A stretch of 12,875 bases of DNA from an uncultured Microbacterium sp. Its GTDB lineage: Bacteria > Actinomycetota > Actinomycetes > Actinomycetales > Microbacteriaceae. The notes under the pieces were generated by a model. The model did no database searches, had not been told where the DNA came from, and was given only the letters and a program-made list of their open reading frames with translations. The stretch covers positions 1-12,875 of the forward strand of contig CANSLE010000041.1 in the NCBI GenBank assembly GCA_947647645.1, given 5' to 3'. This document shows, piece by piece, positions 1 to 6,182 of this stretch (positions within the stretch are counted from its first letter, which is position 1; each line of letters begins with the position of its first letter). The position numbers and the translations under genes were made by a program.

Positions 1-1188
1 GACGTCGCGCGGGACGGCTCCGATCGCGCCGAGCACGCCCGCGGCCTTGCCGTGGGTCTCGCCGACCTCGCCGTCCGGGTCGGAGTGGCGCACAAGGGTC
101 GCGCCGACCGGTACCCGCAGCGTGCCCTCGACGAGGTAGGCGGTGCGGATCAGGATGGGCGCATCGAGGTCGTGCCCGCCCCCCGGCGCCGGGGTGAACA
201 GCGCGACGACGCCCGAGTAGTACCCGCGCGGCGCGCGCTCATGGCGCTGGATGACGGTGCACGCGTTCTGCATCGGCGACCCGGTGACCGTCGGTGCGAA
301 CATCGTCTCGCGCAGGATGTCGCGCGGGTCCATCGTGCTCGTGCCCCGGAGCATGTACTCAGTGTGGGTGAGGCGCGACATCTCCTTGAGGTGGGGGCCG
401 GTGATGCGTCCACCGTCGCTGCAGACGGCGCTCATCATCTTGAGCTCCTCATCGACGACCATGAAGAGCTCCTCGGTCTCCTTGGTCGACGTCAGGAACG
501 TGGTCAGGGTCTCGGCCGTCGCGCCGCCCGCCGGGTGACGGAAGGTGCCCGAGATGGGGTTCATCGTGACGGTGCTGAAGCCGGGTTCGGCCGGACTGCC
601 GCCGCGGGCGCTCACATGCGCCTCGGGGCTGGCGCCGACGGCGAGGTGACCGGGCGTCGAGACGAGGAACGTCCAGTAGGCGCCCCGCTCGTGTTCGAGC
701 AGCGCGCGGAACCACGTGAGACCAGCGGTGAGTGCATCGGTGTCGACGGATGCCGTGAAGTCGCGGCGGATGACGAAGTTCGCGCCCTCGCCCCGGCCGA
801 TCTCGTCGGCGATGACCGTCCGCACGATCGCGGCGTATTCGTCGTCGGAGATGTCGAAGCCGGCGTCGGCGAGCGGGACCGTCTCGGTCGGCAGCGCAGC
901 GACCACGTCCGCCCGGGGCAGGGTCGTGCGGTGATCGACGACGAGGCACCGCAGGGGAGCGCCGTCGTCGTGGCAGGCGAAGCCGCGCTCTACCACCTGC
1001 CGGTAGGGCACGAGGGCGAGGACCTCGCGTGGTGCTCCGCTCTCGTCCGTCAGGGGGATGTCCGCGAGCAGCCCCACGTCCACGACGTCTCCGGTGAGGA
1101 CCTCGACGGTGTCGGCGTCCCGGGCCAGGAGGGCGAAGGGACGGTCCGCGCGCAGCACAGACTCCAGCAGGGAGAAGCTCGGGGTCAT
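1..1188 (-). CDS. PhzE-type anthranilate/ADIC synthase, N-terminal part (cut by window edge)
   Basis: This is a chorismate-utilising enzyme of the anthranilate synthase family. Chorismate plus amide nitrogen gives anthranilate (TrpE/TrpG type) or 2-amino-2-desoxyisochorismate (PhzE type). The 396 visible residues cover the chorismate-binding domain; family members of about 630 residues carry a glutamine amidotransferase domain after it, which would lie beyond base 1. Visible motifs are MNPISGTFRHP (209-219), TKETEELFMVVDEELKMM (235-252), VTGSPMQNA (301-309) and RGYYSGVVALF (321-331), the pattern I associate with PhzE rather than with classical TrpE, which has GTRPR. The N-terminal LLES (7-10) resembles the Trp-binding element of TrpE but may be chance. 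The ATG at 1188 has an AAGAAAGG ribosome site. It follows a Trp attenuator, so it is probably tryptophan-regulated and may serve Trp rather than phenazine synthesis. Family certain; exact product not. Confidence 0.88.
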   Translation of the reverse strand, partial: MTPSFSLLESVLRADRPFALLARDADTVEVLTGDVVDVGLLADIPLTDESGAPREVLALVPYRQVVERGFACHDDGAPLRCLVVDHRTTLPRADVVAALPTETVPLADAGFDISDDEYAAIVRTVIADEIGRGEGANFVIRRDFTASVDTDALTAGLTWFRALLEHERGAYWTFLVSTPGHLAVGASPEAHVSARGGSPAEPGFSTVTMNPISGTFRHPAGGATAETLTTFLTSTKETEELFMVVDEELKMMSAVCSDGGRITGPHLKEMSRLTHTEYMLRGTSTMDPRDILRETMFAPTVTGSPMQNACTVIQRHERAPRGYYSGVVALFTPAPGGGHDLDAPILIRTAYLVEGTLRVPVGATLVRHSDPDGEVGETHGKAAGVLGAIGAVPRDV

Positions 1189-1235
1189 CGCCGGGCCTTT
1201 CTTCAGGTCGGGCGGGCTGCGTTCGTCCGGGAACG

Positions 1236-1258
1236 AAAAGACCGCCTCGAGGGCGGTC
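1236..1258 (-). terminator. Attenuator terminator hairpin
   Basis: In the minus-strand transcript the sequence GACCGCC (1258-1252), loop CTCGA, GGCGGTC (1246-1240) forms a 7-bp GC-rich stem followed at once by TTTT (1239-1236). It lies between the leader peptide and the start of the PhzE-type gene, so it fits an intrinsic terminator that ends transcription early when tryptophan is plentiful. Confidence 0.8.
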
Positions 1259-1285
1259 GGTGTCGTGGGTCGCGAACACGCCGCC

Positions 1286-1321
1286 TCAGCGGGTGGGCCA
1301 CCAGGAGGTGTTCGCGAACAT
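1286..1321 (-). CDS. trpL: Trp leader peptide MFANTSWWPTR
   Basis: This is an 11-codon reading frame with two adjacent Trp codons (TGG TGG at 1303-1298), three codons before its TGA. It sits directly upstream of a terminator hairpin and of an anthranilate-synthase-family gene, which is the classic layout of a ribosome-mediated tryptophan attenuator. A TANNNT -10 box (TATCGT, 1333-1328) ends exactly 6 nt before the ATG, so the leader is probably translated from a leaderless mRNA. Scarcity of charged tRNA-Trp would stall the ribosome on the tandem codons. From memory, Streptomyces Trp leader peptides also begin MFA and carry a Trp run; this was not checked by alignment. Confidence 0.85.
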   Translation of the reverse strand: MFANTSWWPTR

Positions 1322-1327
1322 GCGGTC

Positions 1328-1333
1328 ACGATA
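1328..1333 (-). promoter_or_regulatory. -10 box for the Trp leader transcript
   Basis: TATCGT on the minus strand matches TANNNT and ends 6 nt before the leader ATG at 1321, predicting a transcript that begins at or next to that ATG. No convincing -35 box is visible. Confidence 0.5.
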
Positions 1334-1397
1334 TCAGAACGACCGGGGTACGTCGGCGGGCAGAGCCCCGCGCAGCCCTCGCGCAGGCTGTGCGGCG

Positions 1398-1403
1398 TAG
1401 GCT
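1398..1403 (+). promoter_or_regulatory. -10 box for ispG (leaderless)
   Basis: TAGGCT followed by exactly 6 nt and then the GTG start of ispG. The spacing places the transcription start on the start codon. No Shine-Dalgarno sequence precedes this GTG, which supports a leaderless mRNA and helps choose GTG 1410 over the in-frame GTG at 1419. No clear -35 box was found. Confidence 0.6.
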
Positions 1404-1409
1404 GGACCG

Positions 1410-2561
1410 GTGCCAGCAGTGAACATCGGGATGCCGCGTGTGCCGGACGTCCTCGCCCCGCGCCGCAAGAGCCGCCAGATCAAGGTCGGGAAGGTGCTCG
1501 TCGGTGGCGACGCCCCCGTGAGCGTGCAGTCGATGACCACGACGCCGACGACCAACATCAACGCCACCCTCCAGCAGATCGCCGAACTCACGGCATCCGG
1601 CTGCGAGATCGTGCGCGTGGCCGTGCCGTCGCAGGACGACGCCGATGTGCTGCACATCATCGCGAAGAAGAGCCAGATCCCGGTGATCGCGGACATCCAC
1701 TTCCAGCCCAAGTACGTCTTCCAGGCGATCGACGCCGGCTGCGGCGCGGTGCGCGTCAACCCCGGCAACATCCGCAAGTTCGACGATCAGGTCGGTCCGA
1801 TCGCGAGGGCGGCGAAGGAGGCGGGTGTGTCGTTGCGCATCGGCGTGAACGCCGGTTCGCTCGACAAGCGTCTGCTCGAGAAGTACGGCAAGGCGACCCC
1901 GGAGGCTCTCGTCGAGAGCGCCGTCTGGGAGGCATCGCTGTTCGAGGAGCACGACTTCCACGACTTCAAGATCTCGGTCAAGCACAACGACCCGATCGTG
2001 ATGGTGAAGGCCTACCGCATGCTCGCCGAGAGGGGGGACTGGCCCCTGCACCTCGGCGTGACCGAGGCGGGACCGGCTTTCCAGGGCACCATCAAGAGCG
2101 CGACCGCCTTCGGCATCCTGCTCGGCGAGGGGATCGGCGACACGATCCGGGTGTCTCTTTCGGCGCCGCCCGCCGAAGAGGTCAAGGTCGGTCACCAGAT
2201 CCTGCAGTCGCTGAACCTCCGCGAGCGCAAGCTCGAGATCGTCTCCTGCCCGTCGTGCGGACGGGCGCAGGTCGACGTCTACACGCTCGCCAACGACGTC
2301 ACCGAGGGGCTCAAGGACATGACGGTGCCGCTGCGTGTGGCGGTCATGGGCTGCGTCGTCAACGGCCCGGGCGAGGCGCGCGAGGCCGATCTCGGCGTCG
2401 CCTCCGGCAACGGCAAGGGACAGATCTTCGTCAAGGGTGAGGTCATCAAGACCGTCCCCGAAGCCGAGATCGTGGCCACCCTGATCGAAGAGGCCAACCG
2501 CATCGCCGACGAGATGGGCCCCGACGCCCCTCTCGGAACGGCGCAGGTCGTCACCGTCTGA
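1410..2561 (+). CDS. ispG: 4-hydroxy-3-methylbut-2-en-1-yl diphosphate synthase (flavodoxin)
   Basis: IspG (GcpE) carries out the penultimate step of the MEP isoprenoid pathway: reductive ring opening of 2-C-methyl-D-erythritol 2,4-cyclodiphosphate to HMBPP in the cytosol, using a [4Fe-4S] cluster and flavodoxin or ferredoxin electrons. The 383-residue protein is full length for the short bacterial form. The TIM-barrel part includes SVQSMTTTPT (38-47), IADIHFQP (93-100) and RVNPGN (115-120). The cluster domain has CPSCGR (C280, C283) and GCVVNGPGE (C315, E322), which supply the three Cys and one Glu cluster ligands known for this family. The start is GTG with a TAGGCT box 6 nt upstream. Downstream it converges with mak with a 42-nt gap that holds a short stem (2579-2593) but no T-run, so no convincing terminator was found. 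Confidence 0.97.
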   Translation: MPAVNIGMPRVPDVLAPRRKSRQIKVGKVLVGGDAPVSVQSMTTTPTTNINATLQQIAELTASGCEIVRVAVPSQDDADVLHIIAKKSQIPVIADIHFQPKYVFQAIDAGCGAVRVNPGNIRKFDDQVGPIARAAKEAGVSLRIGVNAGSLDKRLLEKYGKATPEALVESAVWEASLFEEHDFHDFKISVKHNDPIVMVKAYRMLAERGDWPLHLGVTEAGPAFQGTIKSATAFGILLGEGIGDTIRVSLSAPPAEEVKVGHQILQSLNLRERKLEIVSCPSCGRAQVDVYTLANDVTEGLKDMTVPLRVAVMGCVVNGPGEAREADLGVASGNGKGQIFVKGEVIKTVPEAEIVATLIEEANRIADEMGPDAPLGTAQVVTV

Positions 2562-2603
2562 TCCGTCGGGCTCTTTTCCGGCAGCGGTTGCCGCCGTCAC
2601 TGC

Positions 2604-4025
2604 TCAGAGGCGCGGTTCATCGCGTTCGGACGCCGCGATCTCGGCGAGAGCAGTCAATGGGATCGCGGCCCACGCCGGACGGTTGCGCGTCTCGTACACC
2701 GCCTCGTAGACGGCCTTGTCGGCGACGTAGGCATTCAACAGAACCGTCGCGTTGTCGTCGATGGCCGCCGCAGCGACGTAGGCGCTGACGAAGCTCTGGC
2801 GCGCGCGCTCGGACCAGGTGCGGGCGCGCTCGGCGAGCGTGACACGTTCCTCTTCGGTCGCGGAGGCCTGCGACATCTGCACCACGCCGGTGGCGTAGTC
2901 GAAGGAACGGAGCATTCCCGCCACGTCGCGCCACGGCGAATCGGGGAGCGCACGCTCGGCGAAAGGCCGCCCGGGTTCCCCCTCGAAGTCGACGATCCGC
3001 CAGCCATGCGCGGTGCGCAGCGTCTGGCCGAGATGCAGGTCGCCGTGGATGCGCTGCACATCGAGGCCGTCGGCGGCGGACACCCGTCGGTACATCGCGT
3101 GCAACGGCGGCGCGATGTCCTCGAGTTCGGGCACCGCCCGCAGCGCGGAGTCCAGTCGTGCCCTCATCGCGCCGGCGAGTTCCGTCGTGCTCTCCGGCCC
3201 GAGTCGCGCGGAGGGGAATCGCGCCCGGAGGAGGCCGTGGACCTCCGCGAGCGCCTCGCCGAGTCGAGCCGCCTCTCCGGAGAAGTCCCCGCCCGAGCCG
3301 TCGATCGTCTGGCCGGGGTCGGCGAGCAGCGTGCGCACGCTGCCGAGTGCGAGCTCGAACCCGTCGGAAGCGGTCCGCAGGAACTCCTGGAGCATCGCGA
3401 GCTGCACCACCTCGCCGTCGACGTCCGCCTCGACCCAGCCGTACAGGGTGGCGATCTGCTGCGCCCCGGCCGTCGTCAGCTCCGCGTGGATCTCGATGTC
3501 GGGGTTGAGGCCGGCCGCGACCTTCCGGAACAGCTTCATGATGACGACATCGTCGTAGCGCACCGACGAGTTCGACTGCTCGCCGTTGATCGGAGACGAA
3601 CGCAACCGCGGATCGAGCGCGTCGCCGCCGCTCACCCGTCGGAAGCGCAGGCCGGCGACCTCTCGGATGCCGAGAGGCTCGGCGCCGATGAACCCGTCGA
3701 GCCACCAGCGCATCGCCTCACGGTCGTGCAGCGCGTCGTACAGGTGACGCGCGCGTCCGGCGTGCATCACCGGTCCCACGTAGGCGTGGCCGATGCGTTC
3801 CTCCATCTCGTCGTAGACGGACAACGGCACCTGGTAGCGCTCGGCGCCGTCCACATCCCCGACGTAGCTCACCGTCACGAGGCACACGATCGTGTCCGGT
3901 AGCGGCGGATCCGTCAGCTCGGCGAGCACACGGACGTCGGCAATGCGGAAGGGGCGTCCCTTCCCGCCGAACCAGCGCGTGCGGACGAGGTATCCCTCCA
4001 GCAGGTCGTGATCGATGTCGGTCAC
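2604..4025 (-). CDS. mak: Maltokinase
   Basis: Maltokinase (Mak/Pep2) phosphorylates maltose with ATP to maltose-1-phosphate, the donor used by GlgE to extend alpha-1,4-glucans. The 473-residue length is normal for a stand-alone Mak. Seen in the protein are an N-terminal cap domain beginning near RTRWFGGKGRPF (15-26), a nucleotide-loop-like GEQSNSSV (148-155), the conserved Lys in VIMKLFRK (161-168), and the aminoglycoside-phosphotransferase-like catalytic core HGDLHLGQ (327-334) and DFEGEP (346-351). The GTG start at 4025 overlaps the treS stop as GTGA, so the two are translationally coupled. In some actinobacteria treS and mak are fused into one protein; here they are separate but adjacent. 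Confidence 0.95.
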   Translation of the reverse strand: MTDIDHDLLEGYLVRTRWFGGKGRPFRIADVRVLAELTDPPLPDTIVCLVTVSYVGDVDGAERYQVPLSVYDEMEERIGHAYVGPVMHAGRARHLYDALHDREAMRWWLDGFIGAEPLGIREVAGLRFRRVSGGDALDPRLRSSPINGEQSNSSVRYDDVVIMKLFRKVAAGLNPDIEIHAELTTAGAQQIATLYGWVEADVDGEVVQLAMLQEFLRTASDGFELALGSVRTLLADPGQTIDGSGGDFSGEAARLGEALAEVHGLLRARFPSARLGPESTTELAGAMRARLDSALRAVPELEDIAPPLHAMYRRVSAADGLDVQRIHGDLHLGQTLRTAHGWRIVDFEGEPGRPFAERALPDSPWRDVAGMLRSFDYATGVVQMSQASATEEERVTLAERARTWSERARQSFVSAYVAAAAIDDNATVLLNAYVADKAVYEAVYETRNRPAWAAIPLTALAEIAASERDEPRL

Positions 4026-5791
4026 AGCAGGCCCCTCTCCACGGACTCCTCGGCGGGCGCGTGCAGCTGGAACCAGAAGAACGAGTGCCCGCCCAGAGTG
4101 AGCAGATACGGAAGTTCGCCGATGCGCGGGAACGGCACGCCGCCGACCAGCTCGACCGGCACCAGCCCTTCGAAACGACGCAGGTCGAGCTCGACGGGCT
4201 GCGGGAACTGCGAGAGGTTGTTGACGCAGAGGATCACGTCCACGGTGCCGTCGTCGTTCGTGTGCTCGCGGGAGTACGACAGCACCGCGGGGTTGGATCC
4301 GCCCAGGTCGTTGAAGCTGCCGAGGCCGAACGCCGGGTGGCGCTTACGGGCCTGGATCATGTTGCGGGTCCAGTGCAGCAGCGATGAGCGGTCCTCCTGC
4401 TGAGCGTCCACGTTGACGGCGAGGTATCCGTAGACGGGATCCTGCACGATCGGCAGGCTCAGCCTGCCCGGCGTGGCCGACGAGAACCCCGCATTGCGAT
4501 CACTGGTCCATTGCATCGGGGTGCGGACACCGTCGCGGTCTCCGAGCCAGATGTTGTCGCCCATCCCGATCTCGTCGCCGTAGTACAGAACGGGCGACCC
4601 GGGCAATGACAGCAGGAGAGCGGTGAACAACTCGATGCGGTCGATGTCGTTGTCCAGGAGCGGCGCGAGGCGGCGGCGGATGCCGATGTTCGCCTTCATC
4701 CGGGGGTCCTGGGCGTACTCATGCCACATGTAGTCGCGATCCTCGTCCGTGACCATCTCGAGTGTGAGCTCGTCGTGATTGCGAAGAAAGATCCCCCACT
4801 GGCATCCGCTGGGAATCGCCGGGGTCTGAGCCAGGATCTCGCTGATCGGATACCGCGACTCCCGGCGCACCGCCATGAAGATGCGCGGCATCACGGGGAA
4901 GTGGAAGCACATGTGGCATTCGTCGCCGCCGACCTCGGGGTTGCCGAAGTAGTCGACGACGTCCGCCGGCCACTGGTTGGCTTCGGCCAACAGCACACGG
5001 CCCGGGTAGTTCTCGTCCACGAAGCGCCGCACGGCGCGCAGGAACTCGTGCGTCTCAGGGAGGTTCTCGCCGTTCGTCCCCTCGCGCTCGTAGAGGTACG
5101 GCACCGCGTCGAGTCGGAAGCCGTCCAATCCCATGTCGAGCCAGAAGCGCATCGCGTCGAGCATCGCCTCGCGCACGCGCGGGTTGTCGAAGTTGAGATC
5201 CGGCTGGTGGGAGAAGAAGCGGTGCCAGTAGTACTGCTGGCGCACCGGATCCCACGTCCAGTTGCTCGGCTCGGTGTCGACGAAGATGATCCTCGCGTCG
5301 CCGTAGAGATCGTCCGTGTCGCTCCACACGTAGAAATCGCCGTACGGCCCCGAGGGGTCGCTTCGGCTGGCCTGAAACCACGGATGATCGTCGCTCGTGT
5401 GGTTCATGACGAAGTCGATGATCACCTTGATGTCGCGCCGGTGGGCGGCGTCGAGGAACTCCTGGAAGTCGGCGATCGTCCCGAGACCGGGTTGGATGCC
5501 GGTGTAATCGGAGACGTCATACCCGCCGTCGCGCAGAGGTGAGGGGAAGAACGGCGGTACCCAGAGGCAGTCGACGCCGAGCCACTCGAGATAGTCGAGT
5601 TTCTCGATGAGGCCGCGGAAGTCGCCCATGCCGTCGCGGTCGGAGTCTTTGAACGAGCGGACCAGTACTTCGTAGAAGACGGCGGTCTTGAACCACTCCG
5701 GCGCAGGACTGCCGGGGGTGTCCGGGAACGGCTCTTGAGTGACGATCGGGATCGACGCCGTGTACGGCGCCGGCTCGGTGGGGTCGGTCAT
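4022..5791 (-). CDS. treS: Trehalose synthase / maltose alpha-D-glucosyltransferase
   Basis: TreS is a GH13 enzyme that interconverts trehalose and maltose by intramolecular rearrangement. With Mak it feeds trehalose into the GlgE glucan pathway, or it can recover trehalose from maltose. The 589-residue protein has the GH13 blocks in order: DFVMNHTSDDHPWF (126-139), GFRLDAVPYL (224-233) with nucleophile D228, LLAEANQWP (267-275) with acid/base E270, and LRNHDELTLEM (336-346) with transition-state stabiliser D340. The opening EWFKTAVFYEVLVRSF is typical of TreS. The ATG at 5791 is preceded by GAAGGA with a 7-nt gap, so unlike several neighbours this gene uses a leadered mRNA. It is first in a two-gene operon with mak. 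glgE and glgB are not in the window. Confidence 0.97.
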   Translation of the reverse strand: MTDPTEPAPYTASIPIVTQEPFPDTPGSPAPEWFKTAVFYEVLVRSFKDSDRDGMGDFRGLIEKLDYLEWLGVDCLWVPPFFPSPLRDGGYDVSDYTGIQPGLGTIADFQEFLDAAHRRDIKVIIDFVMNHTSDDHPWFQASRSDPSGPYGDFYVWSDTDDLYGDARIIFVDTEPSNWTWDPVRQQYYWHRFFSHQPDLNFDNPRVREAMLDAMRFWLDMGLDGFRLDAVPYLYEREGTNGENLPETHEFLRAVRRFVDENYPGRVLLAEANQWPADVVDYFGNPEVGGDECHMCFHFPVMPRIFMAVRRESRYPISEILAQTPAIPSGCQWGIFLRNHDELTLEMVTDEDRDYMWHEYAQDPRMKANIGIRRRLAPLLDNDIDRIELFTALLLSLPGSPVLYYGDEIGMGDNIWLGDRDGVRTPMQWTSDRNAGFSSATPGRLSLPIVQDPVYGYLAVNVDAQQEDRSSLLHWTRNMIQARKRHPAFGLGSFNDLGGSNPAVLSYSREHTNDDGTVDVILCVNNLSQFPQPVELDLRRFEGLVPVELVGGVPFPRIGELPYLLTLGGHSFFWFQLHAPAEESVERGLL

Positions 5792-5852
5792 ACGGACATC
5801 CTTCGCCTCGAATGCCCCAATCTTCTACAGATCGGGCTCGCGCGGTATGCCC

Positions 5853-5874
5853 TTGATCAAACTCCGAGCGGAGT
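5853..5874. promoter_or_regulatory. Adjacent palindromes upstream of treS
   Basis: TTGATCAA (5853-5860, perfect palindrome) abuts ACTCCG-AG-CGGAGT (5861-5874, 6-bp arms with a 2-nt spacer), 62 to 83 nt upstream of the treS start. The stretch is less GC-rich than its surroundings. This fits an operator or activator site for treS-mak, but no known regulator motif was recognised and no clear -10 box could be placed between it and the gene. Confidence 0.35.
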
Positions 5875-5984
5875 GTTAGCTCGGCGGCGAAACGTGGAGC
5901 GCTCACGTCGTCGCCACCGTGCATTGCTGGCACGGACGCCCGCCGCGGCGCCCGTCGACGCAATGGTGGCCGCCGCGGGACTGC

Positions 5985-6128
5985 GCGGACCTGGCTGATC
6001 GTCTGGCCCTCGAGGGCTCCTCTCGAGTGGGAGACACGCACGCCACCGACGGTGTGAACATCGTGCGTGTGCACGACGCTCGCGATCCTGTCGCGGCAGC
6101 GGCGGCCGTCCTCGCGGCCCTGCGCTGA
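5985..6128 (+). pseudogene. Possible C-terminal remnant of dihydropteroate synthase (folP)
   Basis: The plus frame is open from 5880 and ends at TGA 6126-6128. Its last part reads GVNIVRVHDARDPVAAAAAV, and from memory this lines up with the conserved end of FolP, for example E. coli GAHIIRVHDVKETVEAMRVV, where the Arg and His of RVHD sit in the pterin/phosphate site. Codons in this part favour G or C at the third position, as in real genes here. Nothing upstream in any frame resembles the rest of FolP: the pterin-binding motifs and the SRK motif are missing. A decayed or deleted gene copy is the most natural reading, but chance similarity of a short Ala-rich tail cannot be excluded. Confidence 0.35.
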
Positions 6129-6168
6129 GCTGAGTGGTCTCCGGCGTCGGGGCGAGTAGGTCGCGGAC

Positions 6169-6174
6169 TAGGCT
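6169..6174 (+). promoter_or_regulatory. -10 box for proS (near-leaderless)
   Basis: TAGGCT lies 8 nt before the GTG start of proS, the same hexamer as at ispG. There is no Shine-Dalgarno sequence between them, so the mRNA probably starts at or within about 2 nt of the GTG. A TTG overlapping the box at 6174 is in frame but is very unlikely to be the start. Confidence 0.55.
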
Positions 6175-6182
6175 TGACGCTC

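Larger units (their letters stand above)
1236..1321 (-). promoter_or_regulatory. Tryptophan transcription attenuator
   Basis: Besides the leader peptide and terminator, two further pairings are visible. GAGGCGG overlapping the leader stop codon (1287-1281) is identical to seven bases of the terminator's 3' arm (1248-1242). It can therefore compete for the 5' arm and act as antiterminator. A separate 10-bp inverted repeat joins leader codons 2-5 (1317-1308) to 1279-1270 and encloses the Trp codons. A ribosome stalled at the Trp codons would leave the GAGGCGG segment free, while one reaching the stop codon would cover it and allow termination. The architecture is read directly from the sequence; the mechanism is inferred from known trp attenuators. 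Confidence 0.75.
5792..6182. other. Intergenic region between divergent treS and proS
   Basis: This 391-nt stretch has no convincing intact gene. It holds the treS ribosome site (5804-5799), two adjacent palindromes (5853-5874), a perfect 12-bp palindrome GCCCTCGAGGGC (6006-6017), a reading frame ending at 6128 that may be a folP remnant, and the proS -10 box (6169-6174). Antisense frames here have no recognisable protein. Confidence 0.6.

Noticed and set aside
52..1422. A 456-codon plus-strand frame opposite the PhzE-type gene.
   Set aside because: The opposite strand encodes a recognisable enzyme; this frame is Arg/Gly/Ala-rich with no family features.
2579..2593. Stem-loop CGGCA/TGCCG between the ends of ispG and mak as a shared terminator.
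   Set aside because: Only 5 bp, with no T-run after it on either strand; the TTTT lies before it on the plus strand.
4721..5542. A 273-codon plus-strand frame opposite treS.
   Set aside because: It mirrors the treS codons in the antisense frame and has no recognisable domain.
5851..5874. On the minus strand GGAGTTTGATCAAGGGC resembles the conserved 5' end of 16S rRNA.
   Set aside because: The match is limited to about ten bases, and the following sequence has nothing of 16S rRNA and leads into the treS ribosome site.
5853..5880. GAGTGTTAG next to ACTC suggested a CIRCE (HrcA) element.
   Set aside because: The left half matches only about six of nine positions and the spacing is wrong; the two simple palindromes describe the site better.
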